Notes under the pieces: generated by a model
Databases searched by the model: none
What the model was told of the DNA's origin: nothing
Seen by the model: the letters and a program-made list of their open reading frames with translations, nothing else
Assembly: GCA_018372555.1 (NCBI GenBank)
Contig: JAHAIU010000098.1
Span: 1 to 9,915 of the forward strand
Reading direction: 5' to 3'
From: Clostridium sp.
Lineage (GTDB): Bacteria > Bacillota > Clostridia > Clostridiales > Clostridiaceae
DNA length: 9,915 nt
Position numbers and translations under genes: made by a program
Part shown: positions 1 to 6,822 of the stretch, piece after piece
Numbering within the stretch: position 1 is the stretch's first letter
How the letters are laid out: every line of letters begins with the position of its first letter

Positions 1-67
1 AAAAAAGCAATTAGATTTATACAATTGTATTAGTTTCTAGTTTTTTTGAGATTTAAAAACTTCTATA
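1..67. other. 3' flank of the glutamine synthetase gene, weak terminator candidate
   Basis: This is the short AT-rich stretch after the glutamine synthetase stop codon (TAA on the minus strand at 68-70). Read on the minus strand it ends in GCTTTTTT (1-8), preceded by a short CAATT/AATTG pairing around the palindrome ATACAATTGTAT at 19-30. This could be a weak intrinsic terminator. On the plus strand, the T run at 42-48 could likewise end a gene lying outside the window. The stem is only about 5 bp, so neither reading is secure. Confidence 0.3.
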
Positions 68-1963
68 TTATATATCTAATAAATTCTTAGTGTAGTTACT
101 ATAAAGTTCCCTAAGCTTTTTCATACTATCTTCTAGTTCAAGAAGCAGATTAGATGCTAATGCATAATCCTTATTTGAAATTGCTTCTTTAGTACGAGTA
201 AATAGACTCTTAGTAGTATAAGTATCTTTCATTATATAATGTCTTAGATTATTGATAGTCATCCAGTTAGATATATCTAAGTCTAAAGCATTTACTGAAT
301 GAAGTTGTTTAAAGCTTCTTACTTCAGCTGCATGATTTAAAATTATTCTATGAATTATATCAGTTGTCCATCTTTGAGTTATAGCTAATTTAAAGCTGTT
401 AATTATGCTATCACTAAATACATCATTTCTTCTTAAAACTTCTAACTTTTCAGGATACTTATCTAATTGAATTAAGTTTTCGTAAACTGTAGCAGGAGCC
501 TTACCGAAGTACTCATCTCTTTCTTCATCAGTGAAGAATTCAAATACATCTTCCTCGGTTCTGTATGCTCTAGATTTTTCTAGGTAATCTGCATCTTCTC
601 CAGGTTTCTTAGATAATTCAGCTAAAAGCTCTTCTTCAGTTTTATTATTTTCAAGGGCATATATAATTCCATCTAACATAGCCATATAAGAAACAGATAT
701 AGCTAAATAAATATTAGAATGTGGATTTGGAGATCTAAGCTCAAATCTAGTAGCCATAGGATTTATTAAATCTCTAATTAATCCAATAAGTATAGTTCTA
801 TTTCTTGATGGATTGTCTGGAGACATACCAAGTGAAGTTACTATACAAATAGGAGCTTCAAATCCAGGCTTTAATCTTTTAAATGCTCCATTAGTAGAAG
901 AAATAAATGGATTCATTATTTCATAGTTCTTTAAAATCCCCATTATTGCTCCATAACCTATAGTGCTTAAGAAATCTTCCTTTGTAGCATGGAATAAGTT
1001 AATTCTTTTTCCATTCTTAAGTTTTAAGCTAACTCCAAGATGAACGTGCATACCTGACCCAGCTACACCATCAATAGGTTTAGCTTTAAAGGAAACATCT
1101 AACCCATGTCTTCTAAATGTTTCTTGAGTAAGTATTTTAACAAAAATTTCATTGTCAGCAGCTTGGGTAGCATCTGAATATTTCCAGTCTATTTCAAGTT
1201 GTTCCATTATATGATTGAATTGTCCGTTGCTATCTAATTGAGACTTAACTCCGCCAACTTCTTTATGACCCATTTCAGGTTCAAAGCCATAAGCTTCCAT
1301 TAGTAGAAGGGTCTCTTCTAAAGCAGTTCTCACTACTCCCTTAGTTCTTGTCCAATATTGCTCTTGCATAACTTCAGATGTAGATAATTCTTCTATATGG
1401 GCTTTCTCATTAGGTGTTTTAACCCAGAATTCTAATTCTGTAGCTGAAGTTGTTACTATTTCATCTATATCATCAAAAGTTATATTGAATGGTTTTAAAG
1501 TATTAGGATTATTCTTGAATATATTTAGAAGAGTTGACTTAAAGGTCTTAACAGATGAGTTAAGAATATTTCTTGAACATACAGGTTTATTATTGTGAAT
1601 TAAAAATGAAGGGATTCTAAGAGTACCAATAGGTTTATTTGTAGAAATATCTATATGATCATAATTATAATCAACAAACCAATTAGCATTTTTATCTGCA
1701 ATCATATCTACTTTTGCATCGTTTAGTGTAGCTATTCCAGGAAGTACAACTGATGATCCATCTGTTTGTATGGCAACACCATTTAAGAATGAATCTATAT
1801 CATCTAAAAATAACTTTGCAGGAATTTTTTCATCGGTATCATTACCTGATAAATCAATACCTACTATAGATACGAATTTTATCTCAGGATGATCATTAAA
1901 AATTTTAAATAAGTCTTCTTTATTATGTAGTGATTTTGGAATTGTATAAATTAAATCTTTCAT
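68..1963 (-). CDS. glnN: type III glutamine synthetase (GSIII)
   Basis: ATP-dependent ligation of ammonium to glutamate to give glutamine, in the cytoplasm; the main ammonium-assimilation enzyme. The protein is 631 residues from the chosen ATG. Family landmarks seen: TELEFW at 175-180, a GHKEVGG segment at 232-238 (glutamate-binding side in GS folds), GSGMHVHLG at 302-310 with the metal/ATP-side histidines, RNRT at 387-390, and RFELRSPNP at 406-414 with the metal-ligand Glu 408. A long helical C-terminal tail, absent from type I enzymes, runs from about 500 to 631. Family GSIII proteins are often about 700 residues, so this is a short clostridial-type version with no visible truncation. The start was chosen because AAGGAAG lies six bases upstream of ATG 1963; an in-frame GTG at 2002 would add 13 residues but abuts its only Shine-Dalgarno-like sequence. 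It is transcribed alone from a promoter near 2079-2108. The family call is secure; the symbol is by analogy. Confidence 0.93.
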   Translation of the reverse strand: MKDLIYTIPKSLHNKEDLFKIFNDHPEIKFVSIVGIDLSGNDTDEKIPAKLFLDDIDSFLNGVAIQTDGSSVVLPGIATLNDAKVDMIADKNANWFVDYNYDHIDISTNKPIGTLRIPSFLIHNNKPVCSRNILNSSVKTFKSTLLNIFKNNPNTLKPFNITFDDIDEIVTTSATELEFWVKTPNEKAHIEELSTSEVMQEQYWTRTKGVVRTALEETLLLMEAYGFEPEMGHKEVGGVKSQLDSNGQFNHIMEQLEIDWKYSDATQAADNEIFVKILTQETFRRHGLDVSFKAKPIDGVAGSGMHVHLGVSLKLKNGKRINLFHATKEDFLSTIGYGAIMGILKNYEIMNPFISSTNGAFKRLKPGFEAPICIVTSLGMSPDNPSRNRTILIGLIRDLINPMATRFELRSPNPHSNIYLAISVSYMAMLDGIIYALENNKTEEELLAELSKKPGEDADYLEKSRAYRTEEDVFEFFTDEERDEYFGKAPATVYENLIQLDKYPEKLEVLRRNDVFSDSIINSFKLAITQRWTTDIIHRIILNHAAEVRSFKQLHSVNALDLDISNWMTINNLRHYIMKDTYTTKSLFTRTKEAISNKDYALASNLLLELEDSMKKLRELYSNYTKNLLDI

Positions 1964-1969
1964 AAAAAG

Positions 1970-1995
1970 CTTCCTTGCCGAAAAATAGCAAGAAA
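1970..1995 (-). promoter_or_regulatory. leader hairpin sequestering the glutamine synthetase ribosome binding site
   Basis: On the minus-strand transcript the arms TTTCTTGC (1988-1995) and GCAAGGAA (1971-1978) can pair over 8 bp with one G-U wobble and a 9-base loop. The 3' arm contains almost all of the AAGGAAG Shine-Dalgarno (1970-1976) used by the ATG at 1963. Folding would therefore hide the ribosome binding site. A second AAGGAAG copy lies at 2002-2008, just upstream. The pairing is seen directly; a regulatory role is inferred. Confidence 0.45.
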
Positions 1996-2078
1996 AATTC
2001 ACTTCCTTTCTGCGTGAAATCGAATAATTAAATGAAATTATAATAAAATATTCGTAATACTGAGTAATTTATAAAGAA

Positions 2079-2108
2079 ATTCTATTATATATTAAGGTAT
2101 GATGTCAA
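2079..2108 (-). promoter_or_regulatory. sigma-A-like promoter for glutamine synthetase
   Basis: On the minus strand a perfect TTGACA (-35, 2103-2108) is followed 18 bases later by TAGAAT (-10, 2079-2084). Transcription would start near 2072, leaving a leader of about 110 bases that includes the hairpin over the ribosome binding site. A TATAAT occurs inside the spacer but sits only 13 bases from the -35, too close to pair with it. Confidence 0.6.
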
Positions 2109-2236
2109 TAATTAAATTAGTATTTTCTTAGTCTTTTGGGAAATTTATTTTACTATAAATATATAGAACTATTAGCTTTTAAATACTGTACTTAGATAAG
2201 TTTAATAAAAAATAACATTAATTTAAAATAGTTAGT

Positions 2237-2270
2237 AAATTTTTAAAGGTGCTGCTTCTAAAACAGCACC
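2237..2270 (-). terminator. intrinsic terminator of the MutS-like gene
   Basis: A perfect 7-bp inverted repeat, GGTGCTG (2248-2254) and CAGCACC (2264-2270), lies directly downstream of the TGA stop of the MutS-like gene. Read on the minus strand it has a 9-base loop and is followed by TTTAAAAATTT. The tract is interrupted by A's, but the GC-rich stem at this exact place makes the call likely. It separates this gene from the glutamine synthetase promoter. Confidence 0.75.
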
Positions 2271-2275
2271 TCTAT

Positions 2276-4033
2276 TCATAGTTTTTTATTTGAAATTGAT
2301 TTAAGTGAATTTGATAATATATCTTCAGGATAGCCTAAGAAAGACAATAATTTTAAAGCATTTCCTGTATTACATATTCCTTCCTTAAGCATATAATCAA
2401 AAACTAAGCCTTCTTCTTCATCTATATCTTCACAGAAGTAATATCTCAAATATTTTTCATTACAACTTTTAGCTAACTCTAAATCATGAGTAGCCACTAT
2501 TGATATAGCATTCCTATCCATAATGTATTCTAATATCTCCTTAGAGGCAGCTATTCTTTCAATAGGATTAGTACCTTTAAATATTTCATCAATTATACAA
2601 AAGGCAGGTACATCTTCTTCTAAAGAATTCAGTATCCTAAGAACAGATTTACATTCCTCTAAATAATAACTAGCACCAGATAAAATATTATCTGAGAGAC
2701 TTAAGGAAGACATTACCCTAAAGAAGGATGCTTTATATTTATTAGAATAGCATGTATAGATAGTTTGAGATAATAGTATATTTATTGCTATAGTTCTCAT
2801 AAAAGTAGATTTACCAGACATATTTGACCCAGTTAATATAATACCTTGATTTATAATAGAAATACTATTAGGTATCCCATTTTCTAGTAAAGGGTGATTA
2901 ATATTTTCTACAGACAAGGTTTTGTCATTACTATCAATAAAATCAGGTAAACAATAATATGGAAGCCTATCCCTAAAGGAAGCTACAGAAACATAAGCTT
3001 CTAGAGTTCCAACTAAAGAGTATAATTCAATAAGATTTTGCCTGTTTTCTTTAATAATATTTATAACTGAGTAGTAAGAACGTATTCTAGTTAAAAATAA
3101 AGCATTTATAGTTTCTATAAAAATATCTAATTCACTTTGAGAATATATGAATTTCGTTTTAGAATCTATCTTTGATAATAGTGCTACTTTTTCGCTAATT
3201 AGTGAAACATAATCCTTTAATATTGGATTATTAATCTTAGACAGTTCTTTAGCAGCTCTAATAAAGTTACCTAAGTACTGAAGAGAGGACAATTCATATT
3301 CTATTTCAGCTGCACTCCTCATTGAAATAAACATATAGATAGCGAAAATACCAAGGAAAGCAGGTATTTTATTAGCACCAAAAAGTATAAAACATACTAC
3401 AACTATAACAGAAGAAATAGCAAGAAGATTATATAACATAACTTTTCCTTTATTAGGTGTAGCAGCTGTATTAAATAAGTTAAATACTTCTCCTTTTCTT
3501 TGCCTTCCTAAATTAGAAAGTATTTGTTGAATATGACCTCTTAAGGAAGGGTCTTCATTTATAAGATTAATTATCTCGTTTCTCTTTTTCAGTTCATCCT
3601 TAGAGGTTTTAGGGGTTCTTAAAAGATAATATAACATCTGCTCACCAGGGGTTGATGAACATATACTTATTTTTTTTAGGATTTCATCTAGATTTAGGTC
3701 ATCTGCAGTTTGATCGTCTATATTATGAAAGTTCTTTTCTTTTAAAGCATCAGGTCCAAATTCATAATAAAATTTATGAATTTTTTCGAAATTAAATTTA
3801 TTATCATAAGCCTCTGGCCAAGAATTAAGTAGATAATTTATTTCTTGAAGCCTTTTTGATTTATCAAATAATTGAGAAGCTATAATAACCATTAAGACAA
3901 ATAATGCTATACCTATTTGATAAGCTCGCCCACCTATTGTAGGACCAATTTTAAATGTTACATAAATTACTAGTACAGCTAAAATTGCTGAGATTAAAGT
4001 AGATATTTTGTAAAAAGATAAATTTTTTTTCAT
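2276..4033 (-). CDS. membrane-anchored MutS-family ATPase
   Basis: A 585-residue protein with the MutS-type ABC ATPase at its C-terminus: Walker A TGSNMSGKST at 401-410, a signature-like region around 448-460 (SDNILSGAS), Walker B IIDEIFKGTN at 480-489 with D482/E483, and the switch histidine in VATHD at 513-517. Ahead of it (about 110-380) is a helical core/clamp-like region as in MutS domains III/IV. There is no N-terminal mismatch-recognition or connector domain and no C-terminal Smr nuclease. Instead there are two hydrophobic segments at about 9-29 and 39-53 and two more at about 200-219 and 222-238, which predict membrane attachment. It is therefore unlikely to do canonical mismatch repair; its role is unknown. 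The start ATG has GGAGG six bases upstream. It stands alone, divergent from murI and followed by its own terminator. Usually annotated simply as a MutS-family protein. Confidence 0.88.
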   Translation of the reverse strand: MKKNLSFYKISTLISAILAVLVIYVTFKIGPTIGGRAYQIGIALFVLMVIIASQLFDKSKRLQEINYLLNSWPEAYDNKFNFEKIHKFYYEFGPDALKEKNFHNIDDQTADDLNLDEILKKISICSSTPGEQMLYYLLRTPKTSKDELKKRNEIINLINEDPSLRGHIQQILSNLGRQRKGEVFNLFNTAATPNKGKVMLYNLLAISSVIVVVCFILFGANKIPAFLGIFAIYMFISMRSAAEIEYELSSLQYLGNFIRAAKELSKINNPILKDYVSLISEKVALLSKIDSKTKFIYSQSELDIFIETINALFLTRIRSYYSVINIIKENRQNLIELYSLVGTLEAYVSVASFRDRLPYYCLPDFIDSNDKTLSVENINHPLLENGIPNSISIINQGIILTGSNMSGKSTFMRTIAINILLSQTIYTCYSNKYKASFFRVMSSLSLSDNILSGASYYLEECKSVLRILNSLEEDVPAFCIIDEIFKGTNPIERIAASKEILEYIMDRNAISIVATHDLELAKSCNEKYLRYYFCEDIDEEEGLVFDYMLKEGICNTGNALKLLSFLGYPEDILSNSLKSISNKKL

Positions 4034-4125
4034 ATGAAACCTCCAAAGTTTATATGGAAATAGTATTTATGTTATAGTAATTATAGAATGTTATTAAATA
4101 ATTTATATGTAATATATTTCTAATT

Positions 4126-4134
4126 ATTATATCA
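4126..4134 (-). promoter_or_regulatory. possible extended -10 promoter for the MutS-like gene
   Basis: On the minus strand, TGATATAAT (4126-4134) fits an extended -10 (TGnTATAAT). It would start a transcript near 4119 with a leader of roughly 85 bases ahead of the ATG at 4033. No good -35 hexamer is visible, and the region is so AT-rich that this is only a candidate. Confidence 0.4.
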
Positions 4135-4327
4135 TATAAGGAGAGAGTAAATCCATATATGTTACCCTAAGTATTCTATCTTTGATTGCATTAGTTTATA
4201 TTTTAATATTACAGCACTAGGATTATATAGATTATTAATTTGAACATCTATGTTAATAAATTTATGGATTTATACTGCATTAAGGTATAAAATAAAAAGT
4301 AGAATTAAAGAAAATGGAGTGAGATAA

Positions 4328-5101
4328 TTGGACAATAAGAATAGGCCAATAGGTTTTTTTGATTCAGGCGTAGGTGGATTAAGTGTAATGAGAGAAGCTT
4401 TAAAAATTATGCCTAATGAGGATTATATATATTTTGGAGATTCTAAAAATGCTCCATATGGGATTAAAAGTGTAGAAGAAGTTAGAGAGTTAACTTTCAA
4501 AGCAGTAGAATTTCTACTTAATAAAGGGGTTAAGGGAATTGCAGTAGCTTGTAATACAGCAACTAGTGCAGCAGTTGCTGATTTAAGGAAGATGTATCCT
4601 AACTTACCTCTAGTAGGTATAGAACCAGCATTAAAGCCAGCTGTTGAATCTGTGAATGATGGAAGCATATTGATTATGGCTACACCTATGACATTAAAAG
4701 AAGCAAAATTTAATAGATTAATGAAAAAATATGAGGATAGAGCAGATATAGTACCTGTACCTTGTCCTGGGCTTATGGAATTTATTGAAGAAGGAAAGCT
4801 CCAGGGGGAAGAGGTAGAGCAGTATTTATTAGATAAGGTAAATACATATAAAAAGGGGAAAATATCATCTATAGTGTTAGGATGCACACATTATCCATTT
4901 ATAGAGCCATTATTATCTAATATAGTTGGAGAAGATACCGTAATTATAGATGGTGGATTGGGTACAGCAAAAGAGTTAAAAAGAAGGTTAAGTGAAAAGG
5001 AGTTACTTACCGATTCAACTGAAGTAGGAAAGGTTGAAATTATTAATTCTTTAGATAAGGAAGAAATAATAGATTTAAGCTATAGACTATTAGAACTATA
5101 G
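4328..5101 (+). CDS. murI: glutamate racemase
   Basis: Interconverts L- and D-glutamate without a cofactor and supplies D-glutamate for the peptidoglycan stem peptide; cytoplasmic. The protein is 257 residues, normal for the family. Seen: the N-terminal FFDSGVGG motif at 10-17 with the active-site Asp 12 and Ser 13, the first catalytic cysteine in ACNTATS (Cys 75), and the second in GCTHYP (Cys 186) with His 188. Start is TTG: GGAGTGAG at 4316-4323 lies just upstream, the reading DNKNRPIGFFDSG is in frame, and the next Met would remove the active-site Asp motif. It is divergent from the MutS-like gene and followed by a strong hairpin, so probably monocistronic. I could not fix a promoter in the AT-rich 294-bp divergent gap. 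Confidence 0.95.
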   Translation: MDNKNRPIGFFDSGVGGLSVMREALKIMPNEDYIYFGDSKNAPYGIKSVEEVRELTFKAVEFLLNKGVKGIAVACNTATSAAVADLRKMYPNLPLVGIEPALKPAVESVNDGSILIMATPMTLKEAKFNRLMKKYEDRADIVPVPCPGLMEFIEEGKLQGEEVEQYLLDKVNTYKKGKISSIVLGCTHYPFIEPLLSNIVGEDTVIIDGGLGTAKELKRRLSEKELLTDSTEVGKVEIINSLDKEEIIDLSYRLLEL

Positions 5102-5145
5102 AATTTATTTAAAGGACATGAAATATTGATAAGTAAAAATTTAGT

Positions 5146-5178
5146 GGGCTCCTAATTATTTCGATAGTTAGTGGGCCT
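5146..5178 (+). terminator. UUCG-capped hairpin after murI, probable terminator
   Basis: About 45 bases after the murI stop, GGCTCCTAATTAT (5147-5159) pairs with ATAGTTAGTGGGCC (5164-5177) around a TTCG tetraloop (5160-5163). This gives 13 pairs, two of them G-U, with a single bulged T at 5172; a further G-U closes it at 5146/5178. The downstream tract (TTATATTATAGATTTTT) is interrupted, with TTTTT starting about 12 bases after the stem, so termination may be imperfect. UUCG loops are typical of intrinsic terminators. Confidence 0.6.
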
Positions 5179-5266
5179 TATATTATAGATTTTTGGTGAT
5201 TAGTATCCCTTTTGTTTTAACTTTGAAAAAGGTTTTGTAAAATAAACTTAAAAAATTGTTAAATTG

Positions 5267-5295
5267 TTGACAAAAAACTAATAAGTTGATATATT
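5267..5295 (+). promoter_or_regulatory. strong sigma-A-like promoter for the STAS-like gene
   Basis: A perfect TTGACA (5267-5272) is followed after exactly 17 bases by TATATT (5290-5295), with an A-rich upstream stretch. Transcription would start near 5302, about 50 bases before the ATG at 5353. This is the best promoter in the window. Confidence 0.75.
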
Positions 5296-5352
5296 ATAGT
5301 AAAGAGTAAATTTTCAGAATATTTGAATAAGTTTTATGGTAGGGGGATATTT

Positions 5353-5622
5353 ATGGATATTAAGATTAAAAATGTAATTGGGGAAGATATAACTATTGAA
5401 GATGCTATACTTTTAAGAGAAATGATAAGAAATAGTATAAATCTTGGTGTAACTTTAGATTTTGAAGGATTTAGAAGAGTTCCAACTACTTTCTTAAATT
5501 TATTATTAGGGGACTTAATTAATAGTTTTGGAAGAGACTTTATTTTTAAGCAAATTGATGTTAAAAATTTATCAAACTATACAGATTATTCAAGGGTTGT
5601 TCTTGGAACTACCTTTCAATAA
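5353..5622 (+). CDS. STAS-like domain protein (DUF4325)
   Basis: A small 89-residue cytoplasmic protein matching the DUF4325 STAS-like pattern: a beta strand ending in TLDFEGFRRVP (about 44-54), the family's central feature where a Ser or Thr often follows, then a helix FLNLLLGDLINSFG (about 57-70), then a strand and the motif VKNLSNYT. STAS-like domains in other proteins bind anti-sigma-type kinases or act as partner-switching antagonists; whether this one does is unknown. The ATG at 5353 was chosen because AGGGGG sits six bases upstream; an in-frame TTG at 5323 would give 99 residues but lacks a ribosome binding site. It has its own strong promoter and no neighbouring histidine-kinase-like ATPase, which DUF4325 proteins sometimes have. 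A long structured region follows it. Confidence 0.75.
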   Translation: MDIKIKNVIGEDITIEDAILLREMIRNSINLGVTLDFEGFRRVPTTFLNLLLGDLINSFGRDFIFKQIDVKNLSNYTDYSRVVLGTTFQ

Positions 5623-5661
5623 AGATATTATTAATTATAAAATAGTATTTAGTGAAAATTA

Positions 5662-5728
5662 TAATAAGGTATAAATGGTTAATTTTAATGTAGAGGGTAA
5701 GCCTTATACAACTATTTATGCCTTATTA
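5662..5728 (+). ncRNA. 19-bp hairpin in the 3' region of the STAS-like gene
   Basis: The arms 5662-5680 and 5710-5728 pair over 19 uninterrupted positions on the plus-strand RNA, including two G-U wobbles (5670/5720 and 5677/5713). On the minus strand these would be A-C mismatches, so the continuous fold belongs to a plus-strand transcript. This suits read-through from the promoter at 5267-5295. The 29-base loop contains a further small GG/CC pairing (5695-5696 with 5702-5703). No T run follows directly, so it is not a standard terminator. Function unknown. Confidence 0.45.
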
Positions 5729-5779
5729 ATGTTATTTGATAAAAGTAATTTATTTTTAAATTGTATAATGAAAATTTAA
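5675..5779 (+). CDS. possible 34-residue small protein
   Basis: ATG to TAA encodes 34 residues beginning MVNFNVEGKPYTTIY and ending NCIMKI, with a hydrophobic middle (IYALLMLF, about residues 14-21). AAGG at 5666-5669 lies five bases upstream of the ATG, an acceptable but weak ribosome binding site. Both the AAGG and the ATG fall within the 5' arm of the 19-bp hairpin, which would limit translation. A frame this short can occur by chance, and I recognise no family. It could be a leader peptide, a small membrane-associated peptide, or nothing. Confidence 0.2.
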   Translation: MVNFNVEGKPYTTIYALLMLFDKSNLFLNCIMKI

Positions 5780-5831
5780 TCTTTTAAGAAAGGTTTATTT
5801 AATATTTAGCAATAAAATAATGTAGTATAAT

Positions 5832-5910
5832 GACTTCTAATAAGTTAAGTAACTAGACTTTTAGTATATAAGAGATTAGTGAGCTTTATTATTAGAAGTT
5901 TACTTTTTTT
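5832..5910 (+). ncRNA. long hairpin with T-run: terminator or small RNA 3' end
   Basis: ACTTCTAATAA (5833-5843) and TTATTAGAAGT (5889-5899) are perfect complements, with a flanking G-U (5832/5900). Inside, CTTTTA (5858-5863) pairs with TAAGAG (5869-5874) with one G-U, and ACTA (5852-5855) with TAGT (5877-5880), giving a nested fold. It is followed by TACTTTTTTT, with seven T's ending at 5910. This resembles the 3' end of a small RNA or a distant terminator for the STAS-like transcript. A TATAAT at 5826-5831 sits too close to transcribe the whole fold, so the transcript probably starts upstream. Confidence 0.4.
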
Positions 5911-6257
5911 AGCTGTATTTTAACTAAATAAATTATATATATGAAAAAATCTATAAATAAGATATAATTACCATTATAGATAACTTATTATATAAGTTGT
6001 AATAAAGTTTTTGTATTTTATTTAGTTATATTTTATACTCAAAATATTTTAGTTAGGCAATTACACAAACAACTTATATAAAAATTAAAAGATCGATGCT
6101 CTTATTATTGATGTAATTTACTTTCAAAACTATTTTTCACTAAGATGAAGTAATTACTTGATATGTAGATTATTTATTGAAACATATATATTAAAGTGAA
6201 TTTATGTTAATAAATATGACAATAATAAGAGATGATTTATTTTGAAAGGAGATTATT

Positions 6258-6782
6258 ATGAAAAACCCAATAGTAACAATAAATATGGAAAATGGAGGAG
6301 TTATAAAAGCTGAATTATATCCAGAAGTAGCTCCAAATACAGTGAAGAATTTTATTAGCTTAATTAATAAAGGATTTTATGATGGAGTAATATTCCATAG
6401 AGTAATTCCAGGTTTTATGATTCAAGGGGGATGTCCAGACGGTAATGGTATGGGTGGCCCAGGATATAGCATTAAAGGCGAATTTACTAGAAATGGTTTT
6501 AAAAATGATCTAAAGCATTCTAGAGGAGTACTTTCAATGGCAAGAACTATGGTTCATGATTCAGCAGGAAGTCAATTCTTTATTATGGTTCAAGATTCAC
6601 CACATCTAGATAATCAATATGCTGCATTTGGTAAAGTTATAGAAGGTATGGAAGTAGCTGATGGAATAGTTAAGGCTCAAAGAGACTATAATGATAAGCC
6701 ATTTGAAGATCAAAAAATGGTTAAAGTTACTGTAGATACTTTTGGAGAAATTTATGATGAGCCTGAAAAGGTATCAAGATAA
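6258..6782 (+). CDS. ppiB: cyclophilin-type peptidyl-prolyl cis-trans isomerase
   Basis: Catalyses cis-trans isomerisation of Xaa-Pro bonds; cytoplasmic, since no signal peptide or lipobox is present. The 174 residues form a single cyclophilin domain: FHRVIPGFMIQGG at 46-58 with catalytic Arg 48, Phe 53 and Gln 56, GSQFFIM at 104-110, and LDNQYAAFGKVIEGM at 117-131. The position of the cyclosporin-contact Trp of human cyclophilin A aligns with His 116, a change common among bacterial members and expected to lower drug affinity. AAAGGAGA lies just upstream of the ATG, with six bases to the start. The next gene begins 40 bases after its stop without a terminator, so it probably heads a three-gene unit. 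The upstream promoter is not clear. The symbol is by general usage for bacterial cytoplasmic cyclophilins. Confidence 0.93.
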   Translation: MKNPIVTINMENGGVIKAELYPEVAPNTVKNFISLINKGFYDGVIFHRVIPGFMIQGGCPDGNGMGGPGYSIKGEFTRNGFKNDLKHSRGVLSMARTMVHDSAGSQFFIMVQDSPHLDNQYAAFGKVIEGMEVADGIVKAQRDYNDKPFEDQKMVKVTVDTFGEIYDEPEKVSR

Positions 6783-6822
6783 TAAGGGTATATAAAGAAT
6801 ATTAGTTTATGGGAGAGATAGT

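Larger units (their letters stand above)
5623..6257 (+). other. 635-bp AT-rich gap with RNA-structure candidates
   Basis: No long reading frame on either strand. What I see, in order: a 19-bp hairpin (5662-5728) overlapping the start of a 34-codon small ORF (5675-5779); a TATAAT at 5826-5831 without a convincing -35; a large hairpin closed by an 11-bp perfect inverted repeat (5833-5899) ending in seven T's; a 7-bp hairpin AACTTAT/ATAAGTT (5982-5998) whose 3' half can alternatively pair over 13 bp with 6069-6081; and a 12-bp complement between 6099-6110 and 6220-6231 just before the cyclophilin ribosome binding site. AT-rich sequence produces some such pairings by chance, so only the first two structures are listed separately. 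Confidence 0.6.

Noticed and set aside
2000..2002. In-frame GTG start adding 13 residues to glutamine synthetase
   Set aside because: The AAGGAAG upstream abuts the GTG with no spacing, whereas ATG 1963 has a well-placed AAGGAAG and begins the typical sequence.
4240..4291. Promoter hexamers for murI (TTGAAC at 4240, TATACT at 4271, TATAAA at 4286)
   Set aside because: No pair has a proper 16-18 base spacing with good matches on both sides; a promoter must be near but I cannot place it.
4423..4887. A 154-codon frame antisense to murI
   Set aside because: It lies wholly inside murI on the opposite strand, has no family features, and is a shadow of the AT-biased codon use of murI.
6204..6245. 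A 13-codon leader frame ending just before the cyclophilin ribosome binding site
   Set aside because: No good ribosome binding site and too short to separate from chance.
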